42,162 nt of DNA from Caryophanales bacterium (GCA_016287865.1 JAEEXP010000008.1:1-42162); one strand, 5' to 3'; positions 7,849 to 15,319 are shown, counted from the stretch's first letter. Notes: a model not told the origin generated them from the sequence alone. Made by a program: numbers and translations.

Positions 7849-8793
7849 ATGCCACTAGTTACTACAAAAGAAATGTTTGAGAAAGCTTACAAGGGAGGAT
7901 ACGCTATTGGTGCATTCAATGTAGACAACATTGATTTAATGAAAGCAGTATTAAGAGCTGCTGAAGCTAAGAAGTCTCCAGTTATCATCGCTATCTCAAG
8001 CGGCGCATTACAATTTATGGGTGGAGAAATCATCCGTAAAACTTTAGACGTTATGCTAAAGACTGAAATCACAGTTCCAGTTGCTCTTCACTTAGATCAT
8101 GGAAAATCAGTTGAACTCTGCAAACAATGTGTAGATTTTGGTTTTACATCTGTAATGATTGATGCATCTGCATACGATTTCGAAAAGAATATCGAAATGA
8201 CTAAAGAAGTTGTTGAATATGCTCATGCTCATGGTGTTGTTGTTGAATCAGAACTCGGTGCTATCGCTGGTGTTGAAGAAGATGTTAATGTAGATGACAA
8301 ATATGCTAACTACACTCATCCAGCTGATGTATTCGAATTCGTAAAGAGAACTAATATTGATTCACTCGCTATCGCTATTGGTACTCTCCACGGTGCATTC
8401 AAGTTCAAACCTGGACAAAAACCTCAATTAAGATTTGATATCTTAGAAGAAATTGAAAAAGAACTCCCAGGATTCCCACTAGTACTTCACGGTGCTTCTT
8501 CTGTTCCAAGAAAGTACTTAGATATCCTCAACCAATATGGTGGAGCTATGGAAGAAGCTATCGGTATTCCAGAACCAATGTTAAGAGATGCTGCTAGACA
8601 TGCAGTATGCAAGATCAACGTTGGTACAGATATCAGAGTTGCATATGTTGGCGGTGTTAGAAAGGCTTTAGTTGAAAAACCAGAAACATTCGATGCAAGA
8701 TATGTTATCGTTGGTGGTTTAAACCAAGTTCAAGAACTCGTAGAAGACAAACTCGAAAATGTATTTGCTTCTGCTGGTCATGCTAACGACTAA
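7849..8793 (+). CDS. fba: Class II fructose-bisphosphate aldolase, copy 2 (likely glycolytic)
   Basis: The 314-residue class II aldolase has all zinc and catalytic positions: HLDHG, VESELG, GTLHG, VLHGASS and KINVGTD. It starts 10 bp after copy 1 with AGGAGG upstream, so the two are co-transcribed. Its synonymous codons are visibly richer in C-ending forms (ATC, AAC, CTC) than its neighbours, a sign of high expression that fits the main glycolytic enzyme, which would act after the phosphofructokinase encoded at 25.7 kb. A strong terminator follows. Confidence 0.9.
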   Translation: MPLVTTKEMFEKAYKGGYAIGAFNVDNIDLMKAVLRAAEAKKSPVIIAISSGALQFMGGEIIRKTLDVMLKTEITVPVALHLDHGKSVELCKQCVDFGFTSVMIDASAYDFEKNIEMTKEVVEYAHAHGVVVESELGAIAGVEEDVNVDDKYANYTHPADVFEFVKRTNIDSLAIAIGTLHGAFKFKPGQKPQLRFDILEEIEKELPGFPLVLHGASSVPRKYLDILNQYGGAMEEAIGIPEPMLRDAARHAVCKINVGTDIRVAYVGGVRKALVEKPETFDARYVIVGGLNQVQELVEDKLENVFASAGHAND

Positions 8794-8821
8794 TTTATTT
8801 AAAACACAAACAATATTAATT

Positions 8822-8855
8822 AACCCTATCACAAAAATGTGGTAGGGTTTTTCTT
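8822..8855 (+). terminator. Terminator after the aldolase pair
   Basis: A 12-bp stem AACCCTATCACA/TGTGGTAGGGTT (one G-U) with an AAAA loop is followed by TTTTCTTTT. Confidence 0.9.
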
Positions 8856-8879
8856 TTGCGAAAAATAAGGAGGTAAATC

Positions 8880-9749
8880 ATGAATACAAAAGAAAATAAT
8901 TATGAATTAATAAAATTTAAAGATGGTGATTTCTGTTTAGAAGTCAATGTATCTCCAGGAGAAGATACAGTATGGTTAACACAAAAAGATATGTCCTTAT
9001 TATTTGGTGTTGATAGAACCGTAATATCAAGGCATATTAGTAACATTTATTTAGAGGGAGAACTTGATAGAATGACTTCTGTGCATTTTTTGCACATAAG
9101 TAATAATAATCCGAAAAATAGGCCTCCAGAGCTATATAATCTAGATGTAATAATTTCTGTAGGTTATCGTGTTAAATCAAAACGTGGTGTTTTATTTAGA
9201 AAGTGGGCTACTTCTGTTCTTAGGGAATACTTATTAAAAGGCTATACTATAAACGAAGAAAGATGTTTAACTTGTACTTCAAATATCTTAGAACTCAAAA
9301 ATAAAGTTGAAGAAATTGAAAATAAATACATTAAATTAGAAAACACAGTCTATACCACAGACAAAATGGTATATGAGGGCGAATTAATTGAACCATTAAC
9401 ACTTCTAAGAAAACTCTTTTTTCTTGCGAAGAATAGAATAGTTATAATTGATGACTATGTAGATAACACAGTTTTAATGCTATTAAAAGATATTAAAACA
9501 AAAACTATTATAATCACAAGTTCTAATACTTATTTAAATAAAGAAAAAGATATTCCAGAAAATATTTGTATTATTAAAGAAAACAAAGAACATGATAGAG
9601 CTATATTTATTGATGATTATGTATATATGTTTGGCACATCTTTTAATGCAATAGGAAAAGAAAGATTTACTATTATTAAAGTTAATCACTTACCTCAAGA
9701 AGTATTTTTAAAAGGAATTAATCTAGATAAATATGATACAAATGATTAG
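8880..9749 (+). CDS. RhuM-like DNA-binding protein with C-terminal HDR/PLD-like domain
   Basis: The N-terminal half (about 1-130) matches the RhuM/Fic-associated family: VWLTQKDMSLLFGVDRTVISRHI, an HTH-like core, then YNLDVIISVGYRVKS and FRKWATSVLREYLLKGY. A short coiled coil (about 140-165) leads to a C-terminal domain (about 170-285) with IVIIDDYVD and HDRAIFIDDYVYMFGTSF, resembling the HDR..iD..G.S segment of truncated phospholipase-D-like domains. Members are common in genomic islands and near restriction or defence genes, but their role is not settled. AAGGAGG precedes the ATG and its own terminator follows, so it is a self-contained cassette gene. Confidence 0.75.
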   Translation: MNTKENNYELIKFKDGDFCLEVNVSPGEDTVWLTQKDMSLLFGVDRTVISRHISNIYLEGELDRMTSVHFLHISNNNPKNRPPELYNLDVIISVGYRVKSKRGVLFRKWATSVLREYLLKGYTINEERCLTCTSNILELKNKVEEIENKYIKLENTVYTTDKMVYEGELIEPLTLLRKLFFLAKNRIVIIDDYVDNTVLMLLKDIKTKTIIITSSNTYLNKEKDIPENICIIKENKEHDRAIFIDDYVYMFGTSFNAIGKERFTIIKVNHLPQEVFLKGINLDKYDTND

Positions 9750-9763
9750 TTCTTTAAATAAAT

Positions 9764-9797
9764 AACCTCCTACAAGAATCGGTAGGAGGTTTTATTC
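9764..9797. terminator. Terminator between RhuM-like gene and HepT remnant
   Basis: A 10-bp perfect stem, AACCTCCTAC/GTAGGAGGTT (9764-9773 and 9782-9791), with a T-rich run on the plus side, ends the RhuM-like gene. It also lies just beyond the stop of the minus-strand HepT remnant and could act on both strands. Confidence 0.8.
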
Positions 9798-9798
9798 T

Positions 9799-9909
9799 TT
9801 ATCTTTTTTCGAATTCATCAAATTCAATATCTTTTGTTTCATTGATTATGAATTCGATATCTTCAATCATTTGTTTAAGGTAGTAAACATCATTCTTTAT
9901 GTTGTCCAT
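9799..9909 (-). pseudogene. Truncated HepT-like toxin (36 aa, not in ORF track)
   Basis: An ATG at 9909 overlaps the end of the HTH-nucleotidyltransferase gene by 20 nt, the usual coupling of MNT/HepT pairs in which the RNase toxin and the nucleotidyltransferase antitoxin are adjacent. The peptide MDNIKNDVYYLKQMIEDIEF... with a DEFEKR end looks like the first helix and the following Fxx-F element of HepT (DUF86) proteins. It stops after 36 residues, before the family's RNxxxHxY catalytic motif, and a terminator follows almost at once. It is most simply a decayed toxin, although a short functional peptide is not excluded. Recognition is by pattern only. Confidence 0.5.
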
Positions 9910-10375
9910 AAATCTTCACACCATCCCTAATAATTTCTGTGAGCATCTCTGCATTATTAGATAGTGATTTTAGAGTTAATAGATCAACATTCTTATGTAA
10001 ATTCTCTTTCAATTCTTCAAGGAGGCCAAAATACTTTAATCCAGTTATATCAGAATCAATCATCAAATCAACATCACTATTTTCTTTTGCATAGCCCTTT
10101 GCATAAGAACCAAACAAAAAGCATGATTTGATATCATATTCTTTCATAACTTTATTTATTACTTTCTTAATTGAATCAATGCTTAAAATACCATGTTCTT
10201 CATCAACTAATGCAAATTGTTTTGTTCTGTATACATAATAATGATACTTAGGATCTGCATTTTCGTTTTGAAGTTTTTCATATTTTATGTATGTTTTTCT
10301 TGATATGTTAAGCATTTGAGCCATTTTATCTTGTGTATAGCCCAAATTCTTTCTCATTAATAATAATTCATTCAT
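9890..10375 (-). CDS. HTH-fused minimal nucleotidyltransferase (MNT antitoxin-like)
   Basis: The 161-residue protein has two parts. An N-terminal XRE-type helix-turn-helix (about 1-45: LGYTQDKMAQMLNISRKTYIKYE) is followed by a nucleotidyltransferase domain with the defining GSYAKGYAKENSDVDLMID motif (GSx10DxD, two metal-binding Asp). In known MntA-HepT systems the nucleotidyltransferase AMPylates and silences the HepT RNase; here the downstream HepT appears truncated. The track ORF starts at a GTG; I prefer the ATG at 10375 because AGGTG lies about 6 nt upstream. The stop is UGA. Three operator-like sites in its promoter region fit autoregulation by the fused HTH. Confidence 0.85.
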   Translation of the reverse strand: MNELLLMRKNLGYTQDKMAQMLNISRKTYIKYEKLQNENADPKYHYYVYRTKQFALVDEEHGILSIDSIKKVINKVMKEYDIKSCFLFGSYAKGYAKENSDVDLMIDSDITGLKYFGLLEELKENLHKNVDLLTLKSLSNNAEMLTEIIRDGVKIYGQHKE

Positions 10376-10392
10376 AATTATCACCTATTATA

Positions 10393-10420
10393 ATTATATA
10401 ATTTTTACACATTTTGTAAA
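10393..10420 (-). promoter_or_regulatory. Promoter of the HTH-nucleotidyltransferase gene
   Basis: -35 TTTACA (10420-10415), 16-nt spacer, -10 TATAAT (10398-10393); the predicted leader is about 11 nt. The -35 lies inside operator-like site 1. Confidence 0.65.
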
Positions 10421-10478
10421 TATAGTTTTGTGTAATTATTACACATAAATATAATTATAAATGTGTAATTATTGTTTG
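10404..10478. promoter_or_regulatory. Three operator-like inverted repeats
   Basis: Site 1 TTTACACATTTTGTAAA (10404-10420), site 2 TGTGTAATTATTACACA (10429-10445, perfect 8-1-8 palindrome) and site 3 TGTGTAATTATTGTTTG (10462-10478, half-degenerate) are spaced 25 and 33 bp apart. They lie between the divergent HTH-nucleotidyltransferase and membrane-protein genes and are good candidates for the fused HTH. Confidence 0.6.
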
Positions 10479-10499
10479 CTATATTTAAGTAATTCTATA

Positions 10500-10508
10500 T
10501 GTTATAAT
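10500..10508 (+). promoter_or_regulatory. Extended -10 of the 10.5-kb membrane protein gene
   Basis: TGT-TATAAT lies 19 nt before the ATG. A matching -35 is not obvious, as expected for extended -10 promoters. Confidence 0.5.
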
Positions 10509-10527
10509 TATTTAGAGGTAAATTTTT

Positions 10528-11214
10528 ATGAGTAAAAGATTATTAGTAAGAATATATTTAATAGTAGAATTAGTACTATTTGTTGGATTAACCATTACAT
10601 CTTTAACAGATACACCTATTCCAAGCGGTATATTTGTATCACTTGCTTTAGCCTCTATGGTTGCTTTAGCGATAATGGTTAAGACAGATAATAAAGTAGA
10701 TAAAATACTACATATTGCATCTTCAAGCATATTCTTTATTGGAAGTTTGCTAGATTTACTATCAATAATGACTGGTATTATTTCATCTATTTTATATATG
10801 ATTGGTTTCTTATGTTTATTAGTAAAATTCTTACTCAGAACATTAGACAATAAAAAAATATTGATAGTTATAATATCAATTCTATTATGTCTACCAATAT
10901 CTTTATTATTTGTATTTAAATTATTCTTAACTAATTATCTTATTCCTGTATTAATGGTTAGTATATTACTCACATCTATTATTCTTGGAATATCTTTATA
11001 TATTAGAAAAGATAAGAATCCAGAATACTTCTTCTATTTTATTGGAGTAATATTCTACCTAGTACACTTTATGTCTTACACTTTAATGGTTGTGCATCTT
11101 GATGTAACTATCCAAATTAATGATATGCTTAATCTTGCGTATATTACATTCATTATTCCATCATTTATGATGATAGGTGCTTCATTTATCTCTTTTCAAC
11201 GACTCTCATCATAG
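10528..11214 (+). CDS. Multi-spanning membrane protein of unknown function
   Basis: The 228-residue protein is almost entirely hydrophobic, with about seven or eight membrane spans separated by very short loops (for example KTDNKVDK near 52 and RKDKNPEY near 165). The layout is reminiscent of the YhhN/TMEM86 lysoplasmalogenase family, but no diagnostic residue lets me assign it. AGAGG precedes the ATG. Its 3' end overlaps the convergent rsmH gene by 29 bp. The promoter region is shared with the divergent HTH-nucleotidyltransferase and its operator-like sites, so the two may be co-regulated. Confidence 0.65.
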   Translation: MSKRLLVRIYLIVELVLFVGLTITSLTDTPIPSGIFVSLALASMVALAIMVKTDNKVDKILHIASSSIFFIGSLLDLLSIMTGIISSILYMIGFLCLLVKFLLRTLDNKKILIVIISILLCLPISLLFVFKLFLTNYLIPVLMVSILLTSIILGISLYIRKDKNPEYFFYFIGVIFYLVHFMSYTLMVVHLDVTIQINDMLNLAYITFIIPSFMMIGASFISFQRLSS

Positions 11215-12109
11215 CTGAATGACTTCTATTATTATTAGTAAGTTCAGCTTCTGTTGGGACAATAGGTTTTTTAGTAATACGGATTAGTATAGGGTCTTCT
11301 GCCATAACAGGAAGACCTTTTATATTTTCTTGAGTATAGTTTTTCTTAAATATGTGTTTAACTATCTCATCTTCATCTCTTTGGAAATCTATTACGACAA
11401 TTCTTCCATGAGATCTAAGTAATTCAATAGATTTATTAAGCGCTTCTTCAAGTGCACCCAGTTCATCATTCACATATACACGAAGAGCTTGAAATGACTT
11501 CTTCGCAGGATGACCCTTCTTAGATAACTCTTTTTTAGGATATGCTTTCTTAATAATATCTACTAGTTCAAAAGTAGTCTCAATAGGTTTAATAGTTCTA
11601 GTATTAACTATTTCTCTTGCGATTTCTCTTGAGAATCTTTCATCGCCATATCTATATAGAATATTGGCGATATCTTTTTCACTATATTTATTAACCACAT
11701 CTTTCGCAGTTAATTTAAGTGAATGATCCATTCTCATATCTAGTGGACCATCAAGGTTATATGAGAATCCTTTCTCAGATATATCAAAATCAAAAGATGA
11801 TACTCCAAGATCATATAAGATTCCATCAACCTTATCAATTCCTAGTTTATTTAATTCTTCTTTTATATATCTAAAGTTAGATTTGATTATAGTGTAGTTG
11901 GTTTTGCCTGTCTTATCTAACTTTTCTTTAGCTCTCATAATAGAATAATCATCTATATCAAATGAATATAGATGTCCTTTATCATTTAAGCGTTTTAAAA
12001 TTTCGGAACTATGTCCTCCACCACCTAAGGTCATGTCTACATATATTCCGTCTTCTTTAATATTTAGATAATCAATAGCTTCATTAAGCAATACACTAAT
12101 ATGTTCCAT
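11186..12109 (-). CDS. rsmH: 16S rRNA m4C1402 methyltransferase RsmH (MraW)
   Basis: RsmH N4-methylates C1402 in the decoding centre of 16S rRNA using AdoMet. The 307-residue protein starts MEHISVLLNEAIDYL and has the AdoMet loop DMTLGGGGHSSEIL, then GILYDLGVSSFD and a C-terminal GHPAKKSFQALRVYVNDEL, all characteristic. The usual division cluster partners (mraZ, ftsL, ftsZ) are absent next to it; it sits downstream of rpmF instead. The start lies about 18 nt after a terminator hairpin and has no visible Shine-Dalgarno. Its end overlaps a convergent membrane-protein gene by 29 bp. Confidence 0.96.
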   Translation of the reverse strand: MEHISVLLNEAIDYLNIKEDGIYVDMTLGGGGHSSEILKRLNDKGHLYSFDIDDYSIMRAKEKLDKTGKTNYTIIKSNFRYIKEELNKLGIDKVDGILYDLGVSSFDFDISEKGFSYNLDGPLDMRMDHSLKLTAKDVVNKYSEKDIANILYRYGDERFSREIAREIVNTRTIKPIETTFELVDIIKKAYPKKELSKKGHPAKKSFQALRVYVNDELGALEEALNKSIELLRSHGRIVVIDFQRDEDEIVKHIFKKNYTQENIKGLPVMAEDPILIRITKKPIVPTEAELTNNNRSHSAMMRVVEKR

Positions 12110-12120
12110 AAATTTAGATA

Positions 12121-12144
12121 AAGAAAAAGCACTACTTAAGTGCT
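12121..12144 (-). terminator. Terminator/attenuator between rpmF and rsmH
   Basis: Stem AGCACT/AGTGCT (12128-12133 and 12139-12144) is followed on the minus strand by TTTTTCTTT, directly ahead of the rsmH start. Confidence 0.65.
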
Positions 12145-12149
12145 AGTTC

Positions 12150-12350
12150 TTACTTTTCAGATTTTTTGTCTTCCTTAGACTTAACTTCAACAACTTGTTC
12201 GCCTTTGTAGAATCCTTTTTCATCTACTTGGTGTTGAACACGATATTCACCAGTTGTTGGATCTTTAACGAGAGCTGGTTGTTGTAAACCTTTGTTGCCT
12301 CTTCTGATTCTCTTTACAGATTTACTTGTCTTTCTGAATGGAACTGCCAT
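12150..12350 (-). CDS. rpmF: Ribosomal protein bL32
   Basis: This 66-residue large-subunit protein begins [20 protein letters not shown] and contains [16 protein letters not shown] and GFYKGEQVV at the positions typical of bL32. It has no cysteines, so it is the zinc-independent form. A lysine/glutamate-rich tail of about 12 residues follows the core. GGAGG lies upstream of the ATG. It follows the YceD-like gene by 9 bp, the conserved yceD-rpmF pairing. Confidence 0.95.
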   Translation of the reverse strand: MAVPFRKTSKSVKRIRRGNKGLQQPALVKDPTTGEYRVQHQVDEKGFYKGEQVVEVKSKEDKKSEK

Positions 12351-12359
12351 AATATCCTC

Positions 12360-12809
12360 CTAATCTTCCTCTAAAAGTATAGAGAATGGGTTTTCTTTTT
12401 CTAATTCTTCGTTGTCATCTTCACTGAACTCTTCACCGTCGAGTGTAACTTTAGAAGGTAAGTGAAGCATTATTTCACCAAAGATTTCATCATCCAAATC
12501 TATCGCATCTCCATATATTTGGAACGAATCATCATCGGCCACTTTAAAAGTATAAAACAAATCGGTGTCAAAATCAATAGAAAGTTTTACAGGTTTTAAA
12601 GATATTGCACTTAATATCTCAATTTCACCTTCTACAGTAAGAGAGAATTTAAATAATTCTCTTTTATGATTATAACTATAAGTTCCATAAACGTGAATAG
12701 GTGAAATTGCGTTTATATCATCTTTTACTTTGTTGTCAAAGTTGATATATTCATCGATATTGTTATTCTTTTGATAGTTTGCTCTTAAATCAGTAATTTT
12801 ATATTTCAT
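12360..12809 (-). CDS. YceD/DUF177 family protein
   Basis: The 149-residue acidic protein sits immediately upstream of rpmF, where YceD (DUF177, YlbN in Bacillus) is found across bacteria; in plants and E. coli it is linked to 23S rRNA accumulation. It contains the family's central C-less version of the core (YNHKRELFKFSLTVEGEI, then DLDDEIFGEIMLHLPSKV) and an acidic C-terminus ending in NPFSILLEED, close to the classical pRPFAxL ending. The family's usual cysteine is missing. A TATAAT ends only 6 nt before the ATG, which predicts a leaderless mRNA. Confidence 0.85.
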   Translation of the reverse strand: MKYKITDLRANYQKNNNIDEYINFDNKVKDDINAISPIHVYGTYSYNHKRELFKFSLTVEGEIEILSAISLKPVKLSIDFDTDLFYTFKVADDDSFQIYGDAIDLDDEIFGEIMLHLPSKVTLDGEEFSEDDNEELEKENPFSILLEED

Positions 12810-12815
12810 ATAAAT

Positions 12816-12840
12816 ATTATAACCTAAAATGTAATATAAT
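12816..12840. promoter_or_regulatory. Face-to-face divergent -10 boxes for leaderless mRNAs
   Basis: The two genes start only 37 bp apart. On the minus strand TATAAT (12821-12816) ends 6 nt before the yceD ATG; on the plus strand TATAAT (12835-12840) ends 6 nt before the tmcAL ATG. Both would start transcription at or next to the A of the AUG. -35 matches are poor (TTTTAA-like on the minus strand). Confidence 0.55.
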
Positions 12841-12846
12841 TAAAAT

Positions 12847-13971
12847 ATGAGAATCGCAGGAATTGTTACTGAATTTAACCCAATCACATACGGACACCTT
12901 TATTTAATTAATAAAATAAAGAGTGAATATAATATGGATTCTATCATTAGTGTAATGAGTCCTAATTTTGTGATGAGAGGTGAACCTGCAATAATTAGTA
13001 AAATTGAACGTACTAAAATGGCACTAAAAAGCGGAATTGATTTAGTATTAGAACTTCCAACTATTTATGCGGTTGAAGCTGCGGATATCTTTGCATCTCG
13101 TTCAATTGAAATACTAAATACTGCGGGTATTACTGATCTATTCTTTGGAGTTGAATGTGATGACATTAATTTACTTAAAGAAATCGCTAAGGCAGAACTA
13201 TCAAAAGAGTATATTAAACATCTAAAAGAATACTTAAAAGAGGGTTTATCATTTAATACTGCATCAAAAAAATCTTTATACCAAATCAACCCACATTATG
13301 AAGATATTTTAAAAGAACCAAACAACTCTTTAGCTATTGAATATATTAAGGCAATTATATCTAATGGATATAATATTGAGATTCATCCAATCAAAAGAGT
13401 TGATAGTGGTTACTATGATGGATTTAAGAAAAATACCCTTATTCAAAGCGCAAGTTTTTTAAGAGATGAACTTAAGAAAAAGCGCCCAAATAAGAAATAT
13501 TTTCCATATAATTTAAAACACATAGAAAAACATGTGAATGATGATTATTTTGAATTAATAAAATATAAAATTATTTCTTCTACTCTCGATGACTTAAGAA
13601 GTATCCATGGAATCACTGATGGTTTTGAAAATAAACTTAAATCAATTAAAACATTTAAAGATTACGATACTTTAGTTAGTGATTTAGTTTCAAAAAGAGA
13701 TAGAGAAACTAAAGTTAAAAGAATCCTAATTTATCTTTTATTAAACATCAAAAAAGAAGAGTTTAAGACAACTCCTTTAGAGTATATTAAAGTGCTTGGA
13801 TTTAATGAAAACGGACAAGACATTTTAAAAATAATAAAAAAGAAAACTAATATTATTAGTTCAATTAAAACTAATATGAATAATGGGGTATATAGAGAAT
13901 TAGATTTCTCTAAAATATATTACCTAACAAATGATCTTAGTAAAGAAGAATATGAGCCTGTGATTTTATAA
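12847..13971 (+). CDS. tmcAL: tRNA(Met) cytidine acetate ligase TmcAL
   Basis: TmcAL (YlbM) activates acetate with ATP and makes N4-acetylcytidine at the wobble base of elongator tRNA-Met. The 374-residue protein begins MRIAGIVTEFNPITYGHLYL, the nucleotidyltransferase-like TxGH motif (HxGH in many relatives). It continues with SPNFVMRGEPAIISKIERT and the LPTIYAVEAADIFA stretch diagnostic of the family. The C-terminus (LNIKKEE, LGFN) also fits. There is no Shine-Dalgarno and a -10 lies 6 nt before ATG, consistent with leaderless translation. Its stop lies inside a terminator stem shared with the convergent regulator gene. Confidence 0.93.
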   Translation: MRIAGIVTEFNPITYGHLYLINKIKSEYNMDSIISVMSPNFVMRGEPAIISKIERTKMALKSGIDLVLELPTIYAVEAADIFASRSIEILNTAGITDLFFGVECDDINLLKEIAKAELSKEYIKHLKEYLKEGLSFNTASKKSLYQINPHYEDILKEPNNSLAIEYIKAIISNGYNIEIHPIKRVDSGYYDGFKKNTLIQSASFLRDELKKKRPNKKYFPYNLKHIEKHVNDDYFELIKYKIISSTLDDLRSIHGITDGFENKLKSIKTFKDYDTLVSDLVSKRDRETKVKRILIYLLLNIKKEEFKTTPLEYIKVLGFNENGQDILKIIKKKTNIISSIKTNMNNGVYRELDFSKIYYLTNDLSKEEYEPVIL

Positions 13972-13990
13972 ACCCAGGCTCTTATTTTTT
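13954..13990. terminator. Shared convergent terminator of tmcAL and the HTH-TPR gene
   Basis: GAGCCTG/CAGGCTC (13954-13960 and 13975-13981) has a 14-nt loop containing both stop codons; TTATTTTTTA follows on the plus strand. The two coding regions overlap by 6 bp. Confidence 0.7.
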
Positions 13991-15198
13991 ATCTTTTCTA
14001 TTCTTTTAGTTAAATATATTGCGTCACGGTATTTCTTATTAGAGATTAAATAATCTCTTTCTTTTCTAAGCATTTCAATTCTTACATAATTATCATTTGA
14101 ATTGTAGTATGCCATATAAGGTTTTCCTTCAAAGAAATTTCTAGTTAATGTGCCAGACTTATTCTTCATAAAGTATTCAATAAAGAATGTATAACCTTTA
14201 ATACTAACTTCACTCATCTCTTCAATAACTTTATCTTTTTCATTTGAGATTTCATATTTAATATCTGCGATAAAAGGATAATAAACACTACTTGTGTCAA
14301 GCTCATTAATGTATTGAAGAGCAGACATCTTTTTATCAGTTAAATATAAAGCTTTAGCCATAATGTAGTTATATAGCTCATAATCACAGATTTTTGAGCT
14401 ATATAAGAGATTATCACATACTGTGATTACTTCTTCATATTCGCCTTCATTTAATAATAAATATGAATAATATAGATTACATCTTTCAAGTCTATAGAAT
14501 AACATTCTATTCTTATATTCATTAACGATGTAATCTAGAGCTTTCTTCGCAAGAATTGATCTACCACTTTTCACATAATAAATAAAACTTAATTCTTGAA
14601 ATAGGAGCGAAAGTTCATCAGAGAAATATGCTTCTTTTGATTTCTTTAGAATCTTTTCAACTTCATCAAGTTCATTAGTTAAAGTTAGGTATAATCCCGC
14701 TAAATAATTAAATACATATAATATTGATTTACTCATAGATACTGGGATATTAAGATTTTCAGATATTAAAGCCTCTGCGCTACTTAAATCATTAATATAA
14801 AGATAATAAGCTATCTTAATGATATCAGTACATTGATTATTATCAGTAGTAAGCGCATCATCAAACATTTCTTTCAACTTTTGAGTATTACCATAAAGCA
14901 ATGCATTAACTAATTCTTTCATGATAGAATCACAGTTTTCAAGTGCATATATTTCCCATTTAGATATATCAATTCTCTCCATTAATAATTCAAGACATCT
15001 TTTATTAGGAACAATCTTATTAGATTCTATTTTAGAAAGATAAGAAATACTACATATATTCTTAGAGACTTCACTTAAGGTAAGTCTCTTTTCTAGTCTT
15101 CTTTTTCTCGCTAGAGCTCCTATGGTATAAGATGTGATTTCTTTAGAAGTTCTTTCCGTTTCTTTTTTAACAGCGACTAACAGTTTGTTTATATTCAT
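13966..15198 (-). CDS. XRE-family HTH regulator with TPR-like C-terminus (Rgg/RRNPP-like)
   Basis: The 410-residue protein has an N-terminal helix-turn-helix (about residues 27-80: YTIGALARKRRLEKRLTLSEVSKNICSISYLSKIESN). About 300 residues of helical, tyrosine- and leucine-rich repeats resembling TPRs follow. This architecture matches the peptide-responsive Rgg/PlcR group, but single-strand homologues that sense other cues also exist. The ATG at 15198 is chosen over the longer ORF because GGAGGT sits 6 nt upstream. No adjacent short peptide gene encoding a pheromone was found. Upstream lies TTCAA-AAA-TTGAA, a possible autoregulatory site. It is unrelated in function to the nth operon upstream, from which a terminator separates it. 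Confidence 0.75.
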   Translation of the reverse strand: MNINKLLVAVKKETERTSKEITSYTIGALARKRRLEKRLTLSEVSKNICSISYLSKIESNKIVPNKRCLELLMERIDISKWEIYALENCDSIMKELVNALLYGNTQKLKEMFDDALTTDNNQCTDIIKIAYYLYINDLSSAEALISENLNIPVSMSKSILYVFNYLAGLYLTLTNELDEVEKILKKSKEAYFSDELSLLFQELSFIYYVKSGRSILAKKALDYIVNEYKNRMLFYRLERCNLYYSYLLLNEGEYEEVITVCDNLLYSSKICDYELYNYIMAKALYLTDKKMSALQYINELDTSSVYYPFIADIKYEISNEKDKVIEEMSEVSIKGYTFFIEYFMKNKSGTLTRNFFEGKPYMAYYNSNDNYVRIEMLRKERDYLISNKKYRDAIYLTKRIEKIKNKSLGL

Positions 15199-15291
15199 TT
15201 TTACCTCCACATTTTCTTTTTTATCATTTTTAATGTGGACTAGCAATATCCCCCAATTTGAAAAAAATATTCAATTTTTGAACCATTTAAT

Positions 15292-15319
15292 ATAAAAAGG
15301 CATAATTATTCATTATGCC
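15292..15319 (-). terminator. Terminator of the fakA-recG-plsX-rnc-dnaD-nth run
   Basis: Stem GGCATAAT/ATTATGCC (8 bp, 15299-15306 and 15312-15319) spans the nth stop codon and is followed on the minus strand by TTTTTAT. Confidence 0.8.

Noticed and set aside
10512-10850. 112-aa minus-strand ORF opposite the membrane protein gene
   Set aside because: It is a shadow frame with no ribosome site; the plus-strand frame has a promoter, SD and typical membrane-protein composition.
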